Shown here piece after piece: positions 1 through 9,874 of a DNA stretch of 23,838 nucleotides. The notes under the pieces are model-generated. The model was not told the DNA's origin, did not search any database, and was given only the letters and a program-made list of their open reading frames with translations. How positions within the stretch are numbered: the first letter of the stretch is position 1; each line of letters opens with the position of its first letter. Both the position numbers and the translations under genes were made by a program. The stretch comes from Zygnema cylindricum (Eukaryota > Streptophyta > Zygnematophyceae > Zygnematales > Zygnemataceae), in the NCBI GenBank assembly GCA_037447655.1, contig JBBHKE010001814.1:1-23838 (forward strand), read 5' to 3'.

Positions 1-850
1 TGGACACATTCCCCCACTTTGAATTTTCGTTAGAAATCAGCAACCCTAGCACGCAAAAACTCTTACCGAATACACCCTTGTGTAGCTTGGGCTCCCTTGA
101 GTCCGCGGCAAAAAGAATCACTGGAAATGGTAAACCGAGGGAGTTGTTACACTGGAAATGGTCAACCGAGGGAGTTGTTATTTAATGGCAAAGTCTGTCG
201 ATTTACACAGTTGCTCTCTAGGAAAGAGGCGGCTACCTACCAAAATATTATAAATCATAAAACCCCTCTCTGAGCCACCTAGTACCGAGATACGCACCAA
301 TCATATGATTGTAGCGTACAAGAAAGTACAGGTGCTTGAGTACATTTTGTACGGTAAGTGTACGACATCGTCATAATGTGACATTTGTCACATCCGTACT
401 TGATATCGTGCTCTCCGCAAATTTTATAAACCGGTCAGATGTTGCCACGTGACGTTCGAAGTGGCAGAATCCGAAAACCTCAAAAACGTCCTTCTCGCGA
501 TACCGGCGATTACCTGGGCCGTCTGATTAGATTGCATTTTAAAATAGGCCATTGAAATAAATGTTCTTAACATTTATTTCGTGCGGTACCATAGTACATT
601 ACAAGTTCTATGTTCAACCGTATATTTCATTACGTAAATGAAATGTCCTACATGTACACGTTTAAATATCTAAGAAACCATATATTCTCTAGCAATGGTC
701 CTAGACTTAACAGACAAAGCTAACGACTACTTTGACGGACGTTAGGTACCAAGATAAAATCTGGGTCTGTCAATCTTTCGGTAAATCTTTTTTGATTTTA
801 CTTCATGTCACTCTAAAAATCTTAGAGCCATTAATTTATTTCCCTATCCA
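1..850 (-). mobile_element. Copia-family LTR fragment (older copy, minus orientation), interrupted at 850
   Basis: Read on the minus strand this stretch matches the LTRs of the elements to its right. It shares the run around 590-800 with 9520-9740 (the same stretch around CCTACATGTACACGTTTAAA), the GATTCTTTTTGC block near 105-120, and the segment that leads into the tRNA-like module. Its outer (3') end lies beyond the window start. At 846-850 (ATCCA) it is cut by the 5' LTR of the plus-oriented element. The uninterrupted counterpart of this site is seen at 9772-9785, where CCCTATCCA continues into GCCTTTTAG. A short direct duplication occurs near 125-180 (two copies of an ACTGGAAATGGT..ACCGAGGGAGTTGTTA unit). 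No coding potential. Confidence 0.75.
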
Positions 851-1860
851 TATTGAAAGTACTAGATTTATAGGGTATTTTTTAGCTTTAAATAGATCAG
901 CAAAATAGGACAAGTAAAGGGCGGACAACCTGCCTCCACCTCCTCTCTCTAGCCCCCATACTTGTTGTAGTCATTAAAGGTTTGAGAGGGTAATTGAGCC
1001 ATGGCTGCCTTAGCTCCATAGGCAGGATTAAAGAGTGACATAAGTCACTCTCAACAAAAGGTTGAGTCTGGCATGACTCGAACCTCCGACCGGCAGAGCG
1101 AGACGTAGGCGTCAGCTCTATGCCGTCTGTTGTAGAAGTTCTTTATTGTACATGAAGTAAGATATTTATTTAAACATTAATATGAACATTAGTCTAATTA
1201 ACGAAACTACGAATATTGAACATATAGACATATTAGATTCAGTGCGTGCATCAAATCCGCCGCAAGAAGCAAATGAATCGGACATTTATTTCGACAGCGT
1301 ATATCAAAAGCTGGTCTTCATCTAACAACGCTAATCATCGCCGAGGTCTCAGAATGGTCACTTTGGCAGTTTACAGACATGGCGTGACCTAGTAATACGT
1401 GGCACGATAGAATTGAGCAGCAAGAATCCCGGACGACATGAGGACGAGTCCGAGGTGACACGCGTCCACTCTATGGCTTTGTCGTTCACAGGCCGTACAG
1501 AAAGTACATCGGCTACTGTACTTTTCTGTACTTTACAGTCTCTTGATTTAAGCGTACCTCAGTTGATGTGGGTTGTGAGAGGGGTTTAGAGACTTACGCG
1601 ATTTGGGTAGGTAGCACCTCTCTCCTAGAGAGCTTGGATAAAAGATTGACATCTTTTCTGCCTCATAACTTATCGGCTGGTTTGCGGTTTTTAGTGATTC
1701 TTTTTGCTACAAACTCAAGGGAGTCTACGGTGCACAGAGATGCAGTTAGATTGTCAGTTTGCCCTCTAGGGTAGCAGTGGTTGTGGCTTGAAGTGGGTTA
1801 GTTAAAAGTTATTGAGAGGCTTCTTGAATACTGTAGTCGAATGGAAGACACAGAATTGCA
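851..1860 (+). repeat. 5' LTR of full-length copia element
   Basis: The LTR runs from TATTGAAAG (a decayed TGTTGAAA) to ...GAATTGCA, about 1010 bp. The end is fixed by the primer-binding site that starts at 1861. The start is fixed by alignment to the 3' LTR start at 6203 and to the rightward copy ending at 9379. It contains an antisense tRNA-like module (about 905-1145) and, near the end, the ATG that opens gag (1841). It differs visibly from the 3' LTR at many positions with small indels, so the insertion is old. The usual 5 bp target duplication is absent: ATCCA lies to the left and CTTAT follows the 3' LTR. Confidence 0.85.
905..1145 (-). repeat. tRNA-derived (SINE-like) module inside the 5' LTR, antisense
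   Basis: On the minus strand there is a tRNA-like head with a B-box-like GGTTCGAGTCA (rc of 1074-1084) and a weak A-box region (rc of about 1110-1125). A body follows containing AGAGTGAC-ATAA-GTCACTCT (1032-1051), then a GGCAGCC-type region and a purine/T-rich tail near 905-920. The same module sits at the same place in the other LTR copies of the family, so it is an inherited part of the LTR and not a fresh insertion. Confidence 0.6.
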
Positions 1861-4800
1861 GGTTATGGGCCCACCCTTTAAGGTACCAACCTTCAATGGA
1901 TCAAGGTTCATCTATTGGGAAGCCATGATGATGGGGGCTTTGTGCGAAAAACGATACTCGGGTATTGTCAATTGACAAGTGAAACGTCCACCTCAAGGAA
2001 CTCCACCAGGGTGTGGTGGAATAAGGTTTGCTGTAGCAACCTTTGCTACAACAGAAGAGGTAGATGACGGGGAGAGCAATGTGTCCAAAAAAGGGAAGGA
2101 GAAGGAGACGCCTCTTACTCTAATTGCTCTTATTACCACGATAACCGGAGCGCCGATCGTGAAGACCGCGGAGAAAGACATCCAAACGTGGGAAGACATC
2201 AACTTGGCTGCCAAAACTTCATTATAAGACACCTCACTCAGGTTTTGGCAACCCCCCACCTTCACATTTACAAAGTTGTGGGTGAGTTTGGTGGAAATCT
2301 CTAGAGTTGGTACTATTCAAAAGCTCCAATTGGCCGCCAAAAGTTGGGGAATTATACTTATAAAGGGGGAAAGATATTAGACTATTGTAATGATCTCTCT
2401 TGTTTGTATATAGCGATGGAGAGTGCCAGGTGGACAGGTACAATGAAGATGAAAGTTAACACTATCATCATGAAGTTACCCAACAGTATGAAAACATAGT
2501 GTACCGAGTACAAGAAATGAGTGACAGTTCATAGAACTGGAACACACAGGTCCGGATGATACTTCTACAGGAAAACACAATTGAGATTAGGAGGGGGGGA
2601 AAGAGCATTCAAGCTCTAGCTGCAGGTGGAAACCGATGGGGGAAGGATCTGAAGAAACCATTCAAAGGAGAGAGAGATCAATCTGAAGGATCGAGCCTCC
2701 CAAAGGGTCTTTGTCACTAATGCAAAATGTCGAGACAATTCATAGTGGATTGTGTCAAGCTGTCGGAGCTGAAGCTCCAAAAGAACTGTAAAGGGGGTCT
2801 TTCCAGAGGGAAGAAGAATGCACTTGTGGTCAAAAAAGTGAGAGGAGAAACCGAGGAAGAGTCCTCTGAGGAGGAGGATGAGGAACATGTTCTTAACGAG
2901 AGTCTGAAATAGAAGGAGATCCCACGGAAACAAAAGTGTGCTCTTGGAGCAATTCGGGAAGTTCCACAGGAAAGATGGATTATCGATTCAGGTGCATCCA
3001 TGCATATGTGTCGTGATAAACATCTCTTTACTAAGCTAAAAAAAATCCCTACTGTAGAGATAGCGTATGGGGATGGGAGAGTGGTTACAACAGATCTAGT
3101 GGGGTTAGTAGATTTGAAAGTATTAGTGGAGGGAAACATTTTTATACTCACCTTCTCAGATGTAATCTACATTCCTCAGTTGAAGAAAAATCTAGTATCT
3201 ACATCTGTGTTAGATGACAAAGAGTTTGATACCTTCACTAGAAAGGGAGTTTTTACAGCTAAGTATGGGGATGAAGTCTACTTCACGGCAGATAAGGGTG
3301 GCCAAGGAATGTTTAAGCTTAACTTGAGTAATGAAAATAAGAATGTTTACTATGTTGGTGTTCCAAAGTTGATGATTTGGCATAAGCGTATCGGGCATGT
3401 GCATTTTGATAGGTTAAGGGAAATAAAAAGCTTGGGGTAGTTGAAGGCATTCAGTTTTGGGATAATGAAATGATGGAAGATTGTAGTGGCTGTGCTCAAG
3501 GTAAGGCTCACAAACTTCCCTTTCCCAAAGCTGCCACATATAGAGGTGAGAAAGTACTAGATCTAGTCCACAGAGATATCTAGGGACGTGCAAAAGTACC
3601 TTCAGTTGGAGGAAACAAGTTTATGCTGACAATTACGGATGAATGGTCTAAATACTCTATAGTCTACTTCCTAGAAACAAAGCCTGAAACATTAACTTAC
3701 TTCATATAATATAAATATTGGAGTGAGAAGTTCCATGGAACCCCCATTAAGAGAATAAAGAGTGATAGTGGGGGGGAATACACCTCTAACAAGTTTGAGG
3801 AATACATAAGAGATGAGGGATTTCAGCACCAAAAAACCGTACCATATAACCCGAAACAAAATGGGGTAGCTGAGAGGTTAAACCGAACACTAAGAGATAG
3901 TTCATGCAATATGTTGGCCGACAAGATAATAGAAAAGAGATTTTGGGCAGAAGCCATGAACTATGCCAACTACAGTGAGAATAAAGTCTCTACCTCAGCT
4001 ATAAAGGGAATGACACCTTATGAGAGATGGGTTGGAAGGATACCAAATATCTCTCACCTTAAAGTATTCAGTAGCCAAGTTTACAATCTTGACACGGATA
4101 GGAAAAACTAGAAACTAATTGCTAAAGGAAAACCTACATACTTTGTAGGATATGACGAGGATGTCAAGAGTTATATAGTCTATGACTTAGCAAAGGGAGA
4201 TATAATTTTGGTCAAGCACCTAGTTGTTATGGAAGAAGGGAAATCATTTGACCCCTTTAAATATACCAAGAAGATAAGAGTCAGATTTGAGTCTGAAAAT
4301 GAGGCAACTCGGTCGTTCTTGAAAGGGACATGACTGAAACAGTGATTGCAGATTCAAGGGAGATCCAAGATACAGAATATTCATCACAAACCTCACATAT
4401 TCCCATGGACTTTGAGGAGACAGAAAAGGAGGAGCCGGAACCGGGTTCCATGGATAGGGGAGTCGATGAGACAGTAAGGAGAAATCTAAGACTTCCCTCC
4501 ATTCCAGCTAAAGAGTTTGAGGGAGGGAGAAGGAGCAGCAAAATGATAGAAGAGAAACAGGCCGCTTATAAGGTAACTAAGCTATCTCACCTAGATGAGC
4601 CTCAGTCATACTTGGAGGGAGTGAATAGTTCAAAGAAAGACAGATGGATTAGAGCCATAAATGATGAGATGGCCTTTATCATGGAAGAAAATACTTGGGA
4701 ACTAGCGGACTATCCTCCAGACAGAAAATCGATTGGCTGTAAATGGGTGTTTAAATTAAAATTGAACTCAGATAATACTATTGAGAGATATAAGTCTCGA

Positions 4801-6189
4801 TTGGTAGCAAATGGGTTCACCCAAAAGGAGGGGATTGAGTATGCGGAGACCTTTGCTCTAGTTGTTTGTTTCCCTTCTATAAGGATTCTCCTCAGTCTGG
4901 CAGCAGCGGAAGACATGAAAATACACCAAATGGATATTAAGACTGCCTTTCTTAATGGTGAGTTAGAGGAAGAGATTTTCATGAGGCAACCAGAGGGATT
5001 TGTGGAGGAAGGAGAAGAGAGCAAAGTGTGCAGACTCATAAAGTCCTTATATGGACTGAAGCAGGCTCCCCGACAGTGGAATGAGAAACTAGATGAGTTT
5101 CTCGCCGCTTTGGGATATATCCGGATCAGTTCTGACCATTCTACCAATATGTTTGAGGATGAGAATGGTGTCATTTTTATTGCAATCTATGTGGATGATC
5201 TGTTTCAGCTCAGTAAGTCTTTGGAAAAGATCAATAGGCTAAAGAAAGATCTTAGAAGCAAATTTGACATGAAGGATTTAGGTGAGGCAAAATACATTTT
5301 GGGGATCCAAATGGAGAGAGATAGGGGGAAAAGGATTAGCACACTTACTCAGAAAGAAGCAATAGGTATTATGCTTAAGAAATTCCAGATGGAAAAGACT
5401 AATCGTTGTACCACTCCCATGGACTTGAAAAAAGTAAGTGATGGGAGGGTAGAAGGAGGAGTGATGATCTTAGATGATCAGATGAGTCCAACAGAGAGAG
5501 AGTTTATAAAATCTATCCTTTATAGACAGGTCGTAGGATGTTTAATCTATTTTATAAACTGTACCAGGTTGGACATAGCGGCAACAGTTGGAGTACTCAG
5601 TAGGAGTCTTAATGATCCTAGAAAGAGAGATTGGGAGGGAGCCAAGAGAGTCATAAGATATCTAGTGGGAACTAGAGAATTACGGTTGCATTTTGGAGGG
5701 GAGCACACTGACATCACTACTTGGAGTGATGCCAGTTATGGGGACACACCTATGAGAAGATGCACTTCTCGGTATATGTTGTATGTGGGAGAAGGTGCTT
5801 GCTGTTGGAGCAGTAAGCAACAAAAGGTGGTTGCTCAGTCTACTATGGAGGCTGAGTAAATGGCCTCTTGTTCTGCTCTGAAAAAATTGATGTGGGTCGA
5901 GTCCTTGTTACAAGAATTGGGGTATATGAAGGAGGGAGTGCATGAAGTGTTTTGTGATAATTAAGCTGCCATTGCAATTTGAGCTAATCCAAAAAATTAT
6001 TTCAAAGCTAAGCATATACACATAAGATTGAGTTTTGTGAGGGAAAAAGTTGAGAATAAGATTGTGAATCTTGTATATAGATCTGATGAGGAAATGGTGG
6101 CTGATAGGATGACAAAACTAGTGCACTCTCCTAAATTGAAATATTGCAGAGAAAAATGTGGACTAAAACTGAAGTTAAAATTAGACTAG
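1841..6189 (+). pseudogene. Degenerate Ty1/copia gag-pol polyprotein
   Basis: The order is gag, protease, integrase, reverse transcriptase, RNase H, diagnostic of Ty1/copia. Gag opens at an ATG inside the LTR (1841) and reads through the primer site; TGA at 1973-1975 is the first break. The CCHC knuckle (2712-2753) is damaged. Protease keeps DSGA (2985-2996). A WHKRIGH gag-pre-integrase motif lies near 3377. Integrase keeps D (3575), D (3764) and E (3872), the last two 35 residues apart. RT keeps QMDIKTAFLNGE (D at 4933-4935) and YVDD (5188-5199). RNase H ends at TAG 6187-6189. Breaks include TAA 2718, TAG 2910, TAG 3581, TAA 3707, TAG 4109, TAA 5857, TAA 5962 and TGA 5980, plus frameshifts near 2215, 3440 and 4330. 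It cannot make a full polyprotein. The longest open piece is 4330-5859 (RT). Confidence 0.93.
1861..1875 (+). promoter_or_regulatory. Primer-binding site complementary to the initiator tRNA-Met anticodon arm
   Basis: GGTTATGGGCCCACC directly follows the LTR end. Its reverse complement, GGTGGGCCCATAACC, equals the anticodon stem-loop (positions about 26-40) of plant initiator tRNA-Met and does not match that tRNA's 3' acceptor end. The usual plant copia site TGGTATCAGAGC is not present. This is the arrangement known from Drosophila copia and yeast Ty5, where a 5' half-tRNA cleaved in the anticodon loop primes minus-strand DNA synthesis. Degenerate equivalents follow the LTRs at 8365-8379 and 9948-9960 on the minus strand. 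Confidence 0.8.
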
Positions 6190-6202
6190 AAAATAAGGGG
6201 AG
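6190..6202 (+). promoter_or_regulatory. Polypurine tract
   Basis: The purine run AAAATAAGGGGAG directly precedes TGTTGAAATT, the start of the 3' LTR. By position and composition this is the plus-strand primer site of the element. It lies right after the last pol codon. Confidence 0.8.
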
Positions 6203-7209
6203 TGTTGAAATTAATAGATTTCAAGAGTATTTTCTAGGTATAAATATATTAGTATAAAAAGAAAAGAAAAGGGCGGACAGCCTGCCTCCACCTCCTCTCT
6301 CTAGCCCCCATACTTGTTGTAGTCACTGAAGGATACAGAGAGTGGTTGAGCCATGGCTGCCTTAGTTCAGTAGGAAGGACCAAAGAATGACTAATGTCAC
6401 TCTCAACAAAGGTTGTATCCGGCAGGACTCGAACCTCCGATCGGTGGAGTACGGCGTAGCCGGTAACTCAAACCAGTCTGTCATAGAAGTCCGTTAAGTT
6501 ACACATGATTTGAATTGTATTTAATTTTATACGTAGTTTTGTAACGAATTACCTGAAATGTAAACAAAGGAACATAGAAACAGTTGAAGTTTCTGTGCGG
6601 ACGTCATTTCGCACGAAACAAATGAATCGGACATTTGTTTCGACAGCCAACATTTAATGTCGGAATTAATCCGACGGTATACATCAATGCCGAGATCGCG
6701 GAATGATCACTTTGGCATTTATGGACGTGGCATGACTTGGCGCCGCGTTGAAGGATGACATTCGGTCGCAGGAATTCTGGAGAACATACGGACAAGTGGA
6801 AAAGTGACACGCGTCCACTCAGTGGCCTTATCGTACACAAGCCTTACAAAAAGGACATCGGCAGTAGTACCTTTCTATACTTTACAATCATGTGATTGGT
6901 TCGTACCTCAGTAGATAGGGGTTGTGAGAGGGGTTTAGGACTTAGGAAAATTTGGTGGGTAGTCACCTCTCTCCAAGAGAGCTTTGTATAAAATCGGCGT
7001 TTTTTGCTGGCTGATAACTTATCGGCTGGTTGGCCGTTTTCAGTGATTCTTTTTGCTACGGACTCAAAGGAGTCCACGCTGCAGAAGGATGTAATCAAAC
7101 TGTCAGTTTGCCTTCTTGGGAAGCATTGGTTGTGGCTTGAATTGGGTTATTTAAAAACTATCTAGAGGCTTCATGTATTCTGTAGTCTAATGGAGGACAC
7201 AGAATTGCA
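6203..7209 (+). repeat. 3' LTR of full-length copia element
   Basis: It starts TGTTGAAATT after the polypurine tract and ends GAATTGCA, about 1007 bp. Both termini and most of the length align with 851-1860 and, in reverse, with 8380-9379. It contains the antisense tRNA-like module (about 6258-6495). Past 7209 the sequence passes at once into the interior of a minus-oriented copy, with no matching target-site duplication. Confidence 0.88.
6258..6495 (-). repeat. tRNA-derived (SINE-like) module inside the 3' LTR, antisense
   Basis: On the minus strand, 6425-6435 reads GGTTCGAGTCC, a perfect Pol III B-box consensus. An A-box-like CTGGTTTGAGT region lies upstream (rc of about 6465-6478). The body keeps the segment with GGCAGCCATGG and ACTACAACAAGTATGGGGG and ends in a CTTTTCTTTTCTTTTT tail (rc of about 6256-6275). 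The location is equivalent to the module in the 5' LTR. Confidence 0.65.
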
Positions 7210-8399
7210 CTTATTACGACACATATGCATAGATGCACCTGAGTCGATGAACCATCCTTCCTTTAGAGCTTCGCGAATTGCTCCAAGGGCACACTTGTGT
7301 TTCTAAGGGATCTACTTCTCCTCCAAGCTCTCGTCTAGAAGAAGCCCCCCATCCTCCTCCTTGGAGGACTCGTCATCGGTTTCTCCTTTCACTTTTGTAA
7401 CCATAAGTGACTTCTTCTTCCCTCCGAAAGAACCCCTTCCACGGTTCTCTTGAAGTCTCAGCTATGACAGCTCGACACAATTCGCTATGAAGTGTCCCGG
7501 CTTTTTGCAAAAATGGCAAAGACCCTTTGGGGGCCTCGGTCCTCCAGACTGATCTCTCTCTCCTTTGAATGGTTTCTTCGGATCCTTCCCCCATCGGTTT
7601 CCTCCTGTAGCCAGAGCTTGGATGGTATTCCCCCCCCTCCTAATCTCAATTGTGTTCTCCTACACAAGTATCATCCGGACCACTGTGTTCCACTTCCATG
7701 AACTGTCAGTCATTTTGTGTACTCGGTACACTATGTTTTTATACTCGTCCAAGAACTTCATGATGAGAGTGTTAAGTTTCATCTTCATTGTACCTGTCCA
7801 CCCGACACTCTTCATCTCCATATACAAACAGGAAAGATCATTACAATAGTCTAACATCTTTCCCCCTTTGTAAGTATAATTCCCAAACTTTTGTTCGGCC
7901 AATTAGAGCTTTTGAATAGTACCCGCTATATAGATTTCCACCAAATTCACCCACAACTCCTCGGCCTTGTAAATGTGAAGATGGGGGGTTGCCAAAGCCT
8001 GAGTGAGGTGTCTTAGAATGAAGTTTTTGGGAACCATGTTGATTTCTTCCCAAGTTTGGGTGTTGTTCTCCGCGGTCTTCACTGTCGCCGCTTCGGATGC
8101 CGTGGTAATAAGAGCAATTGGAGTAAGAGGAGTCTCCTTATCCTTCCCCTTTTCGGACACATTATTGTCCCTATCATCTGCCTCCTCTGCTGCAGCAGAG
8201 GTTGCTGCAGCAAACTTTATTCCACCAAATTATGGTGGAGTTCCCTGAGGTGGACGTTTCACTTGTCCACTGACAATACCCCAGTATCGTTTTTGCACAA
8301 AGACCTCATCATCATGGCTTCCCAATAGATGAACCTTGATCCATTGAAGGTGGGCACCCTAGAGGGTGAGCCCATAACTTACAATTTTGTGTCCTCCAT
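7210..8399 (-). pseudogene. Truncated gag (to protease start) of a minus-oriented copia copy
   Basis: The minus strand carries the same gag as the full-length element, starting from an ATG inside the LTR (8397-8399). In this copy that frame stops at once (TAA at the LTR/PBS junction). A conserved gag segment follows (motifs such as NFILRHLTQALATPHLHIYK and KMLDYCNDLSCLYMEM), then an intact zinc knuckle CHFCKKPGHFIANC (7477-7518, CX2CX4HX4C). An acidic stretch leads into the protease start, with DSGA at about 7234-7245 and MHMCR just after it. There the copy ends against the outer edge of the neighbouring 3' LTR. Integrase, RT and RNase H are absent. Several stops and frameshifts interrupt it (for example TAG near 7900). 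Some codons are better preserved than in the full-length copy, which helps reconstruct ancestral gag. Confidence 0.85.
8365..8379 (-). promoter_or_regulatory. Half-tRNA type primer-binding site, degenerate
   Basis: The minus strand reads AGTTATGGGCTCACC right after the LTR end. It matches the site at 1861-1875 except at two positions. This supports a shared initiator tRNA-Met anticodon-arm primer for the family. Confidence 0.65.
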
Positions 8400-8587
8400 T
8401 GGACTACATAATTCAGGAAGCCTCTAGATAACTTTAAACTAACCGAATTAAAGCCACAACCACTGCTGCCCAAGAGAGCAAACTGACATTCTGAATGCAC
8501 CTTTGTGGATCCTAGTCTATGTTGAGTACGTAGCAAAAAGAATCACTGAAAACGGCCAACCAACCGATTAGTTATGAGGTGGCAAAG

Positions 8588-8608
8588 ATGCCAATTTATA
8601 TAAAGCTC
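8588..8608 (-). promoter_or_regulatory. TATA-like element of the LTR promoter
   Basis: The minus strand reads GAGAGCTTTATATAAATTGG. The same position in the full-length element is more decayed (GGATAAAAGATT in the 5' LTR, TTGTATAAAAT in the 3' LTR). Position within the LTR and sequence suggest the Pol II start region. This is inference only. Confidence 0.45.
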
Positions 8609-9084
8609 TCAAGGGAGAGGTGATTGTCTAAAAATATGCTAAGTCCTACTTCCCTCTCACAACCCATATCTAGTACAGTACGACCTAATCACATAAGTGT
8701 AACGTAGAGAAAGGTACTACGGCCGATGTCATTTTTGTACTGCCTATGTACGACAAGGTCGCTGAGTGGACGCGTGTCAACCTTTCACTCGTTCGTACGC
8801 TCCCTGAAATTCCTACGATCAAATGTTATCCCTCCACGTGGCGCTAGGTAATGCCATGTCTATAAACGTCAAAGTGACCATTTCGGGATCCCGGCAGCGA
8901 TGTATGCCGTAGGATTAAATCTGACATTGAATTGTAGCCGTCGAAAAAAATGTCCGATTCATTTGTTTCGTGCGAAATGACGTCCGCACTGAACCTAAAC
9001 TAGTTCTTTGTTCCTTCGTTCATATTTTAGTTAATCAGTTTCAAGACCGTACTCAAGTTTAAATAGACATCAAACCCTATGTAT

Positions 9085-9328
9085 CCTAACGGACTTCTAC
9101 GACAGACTGGTTAGAGCTCACGGCTACGTCGCGCTCTGCCGGTTGGAGGTTTGAGTCCTGGCGGACTCTACCTTTTGTTGAGAGTGACTTAAGTCACTCT
9201 TTAGTCTTGCCTATGGAGCTGAGGCAACCATGGCTCCATCTCTCTATCTCTCCTTCAGTAACTACAACAAGTATGGGGGCAAGTGAGAAGGGATGGAGGC
9301 AGGCTGCCTACACTTTTCTTTTCTTTTT
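9085..9328 (+). repeat. tRNA-derived (SINE-like) module, best preserved copy
   Basis: The plus strand shows GACTGGTTAGAGC (9105-9117, A-box/D-arm-like) and GGTTTGAGTCC (9148-9158, B-box-like), with roughly tRNA-like spacing. A body begins with a perfect 20 bp palindrome AGAGTGACTTAAGTCACTCT (9181-9200) and ends in a T-rich tail CTTTTCTTTTCTTTTT (about 9311-9326). It lies antisense to the LTR around it. A SINE captured by an ancestral LTR would give this structure. A tRNA-like fold native to the LTR cannot be excluded. Confidence 0.65.
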
Positions 9329-9379
9329 GGCTAATCTATTAAGACCTAGAAATTACCCAAAAACTAGTTATTTCAACAT

Positions 9380-9870
9380 CGTCCGGTGTGACAGCGTCCA
9401 AAAATTGCGAATACGTCCTTCTCGGTATACCGAGGTTTACCTTGGCTGTCCGATTAGATCACATTTTAAAATAGGCGGTTGAAGTAAATGTTCGCAACAT
9501 TTATTTCGTGCTGTATCATAATACACTACAAGTTCTATGTTCAGTTGTACATTTTATTAGTTAAATAAAATGTCCTACATGTACACGTTTAAATATCTAT
9601 GAAATCCTATATTCTCTAGCATTGGTCCTCGACTTAACGGACAAAGCTTACGACTACTTTGACCGACCGTAGGTACCAGGATCAAATCTTGGGTTCGTCA
9701 ATCTTTTTGTAAATCTATTGTGATTATAATACCTATCTCTCTAGAAAGCTTAGGCAACCATGGCTCTATCTCCCTATCCAGCCTTTTAGTGACTACAACA
9801 AGTGTGGGGGCTTGGAGAAAGGAGTTAGAGGCAGGCTGCCTCTGCCTTTTTCTATCTTAATACATACCTA
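9380..9870 (-). repeat. LTR fragment of an older minus-oriented copia copy
   Basis: It is collinear with 425-850 of the leftmost LTR (shared GTCCTTCTCG, CATTTTAAAATAGGC, CCTACATGTACACGTTTAAA, GACTACTTTGAC) and continues past the point where that one is cut. It includes a diverged tRNA-like module (about 9610-9850). It ends near 9870 with CATACCTAGAAAATACAC, the reverse of the TTTTCTAGGTAT LTR-start region. The far side (9379) is interrupted by the better preserved copy. Confidence 0.75.
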
Positions 9871-9874
9871 GAAA

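Larger units (their letters stand above)
8380..9379 (-). repeat. 5' LTR of minus-oriented copia copy
   Basis: On the minus strand it starts TGTTGAAATAAC (9379 downward) and ends ACAAAATTGTA (8380), about 1000 bp, matching 851-1860 and 6203-7209 along its length. A TATA-like TTTATATAAATTGG (rc of about 8590-8605) lies where an LTR promoter is expected, upstream of the R/U5 segment with GATTCTTTTTGCTACG. The antisense tRNA-like module is at about 9085-9328. Beyond 9379 the flank is the middle of another LTR of the family, so this copy sits inside an older one. Confidence 0.85.

Noticed and set aside
1568-1774. 68-codon frame in the 5' LTR
   Set aside because: Non-coding LTR sequence. The equivalent frame is not kept in the other LTR copies.
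9207-9482. 91-codon plus-strand frame
   Set aside because: It runs across the SINE-like module and two unrelated LTR copies, so it cannot be a conserved gene.
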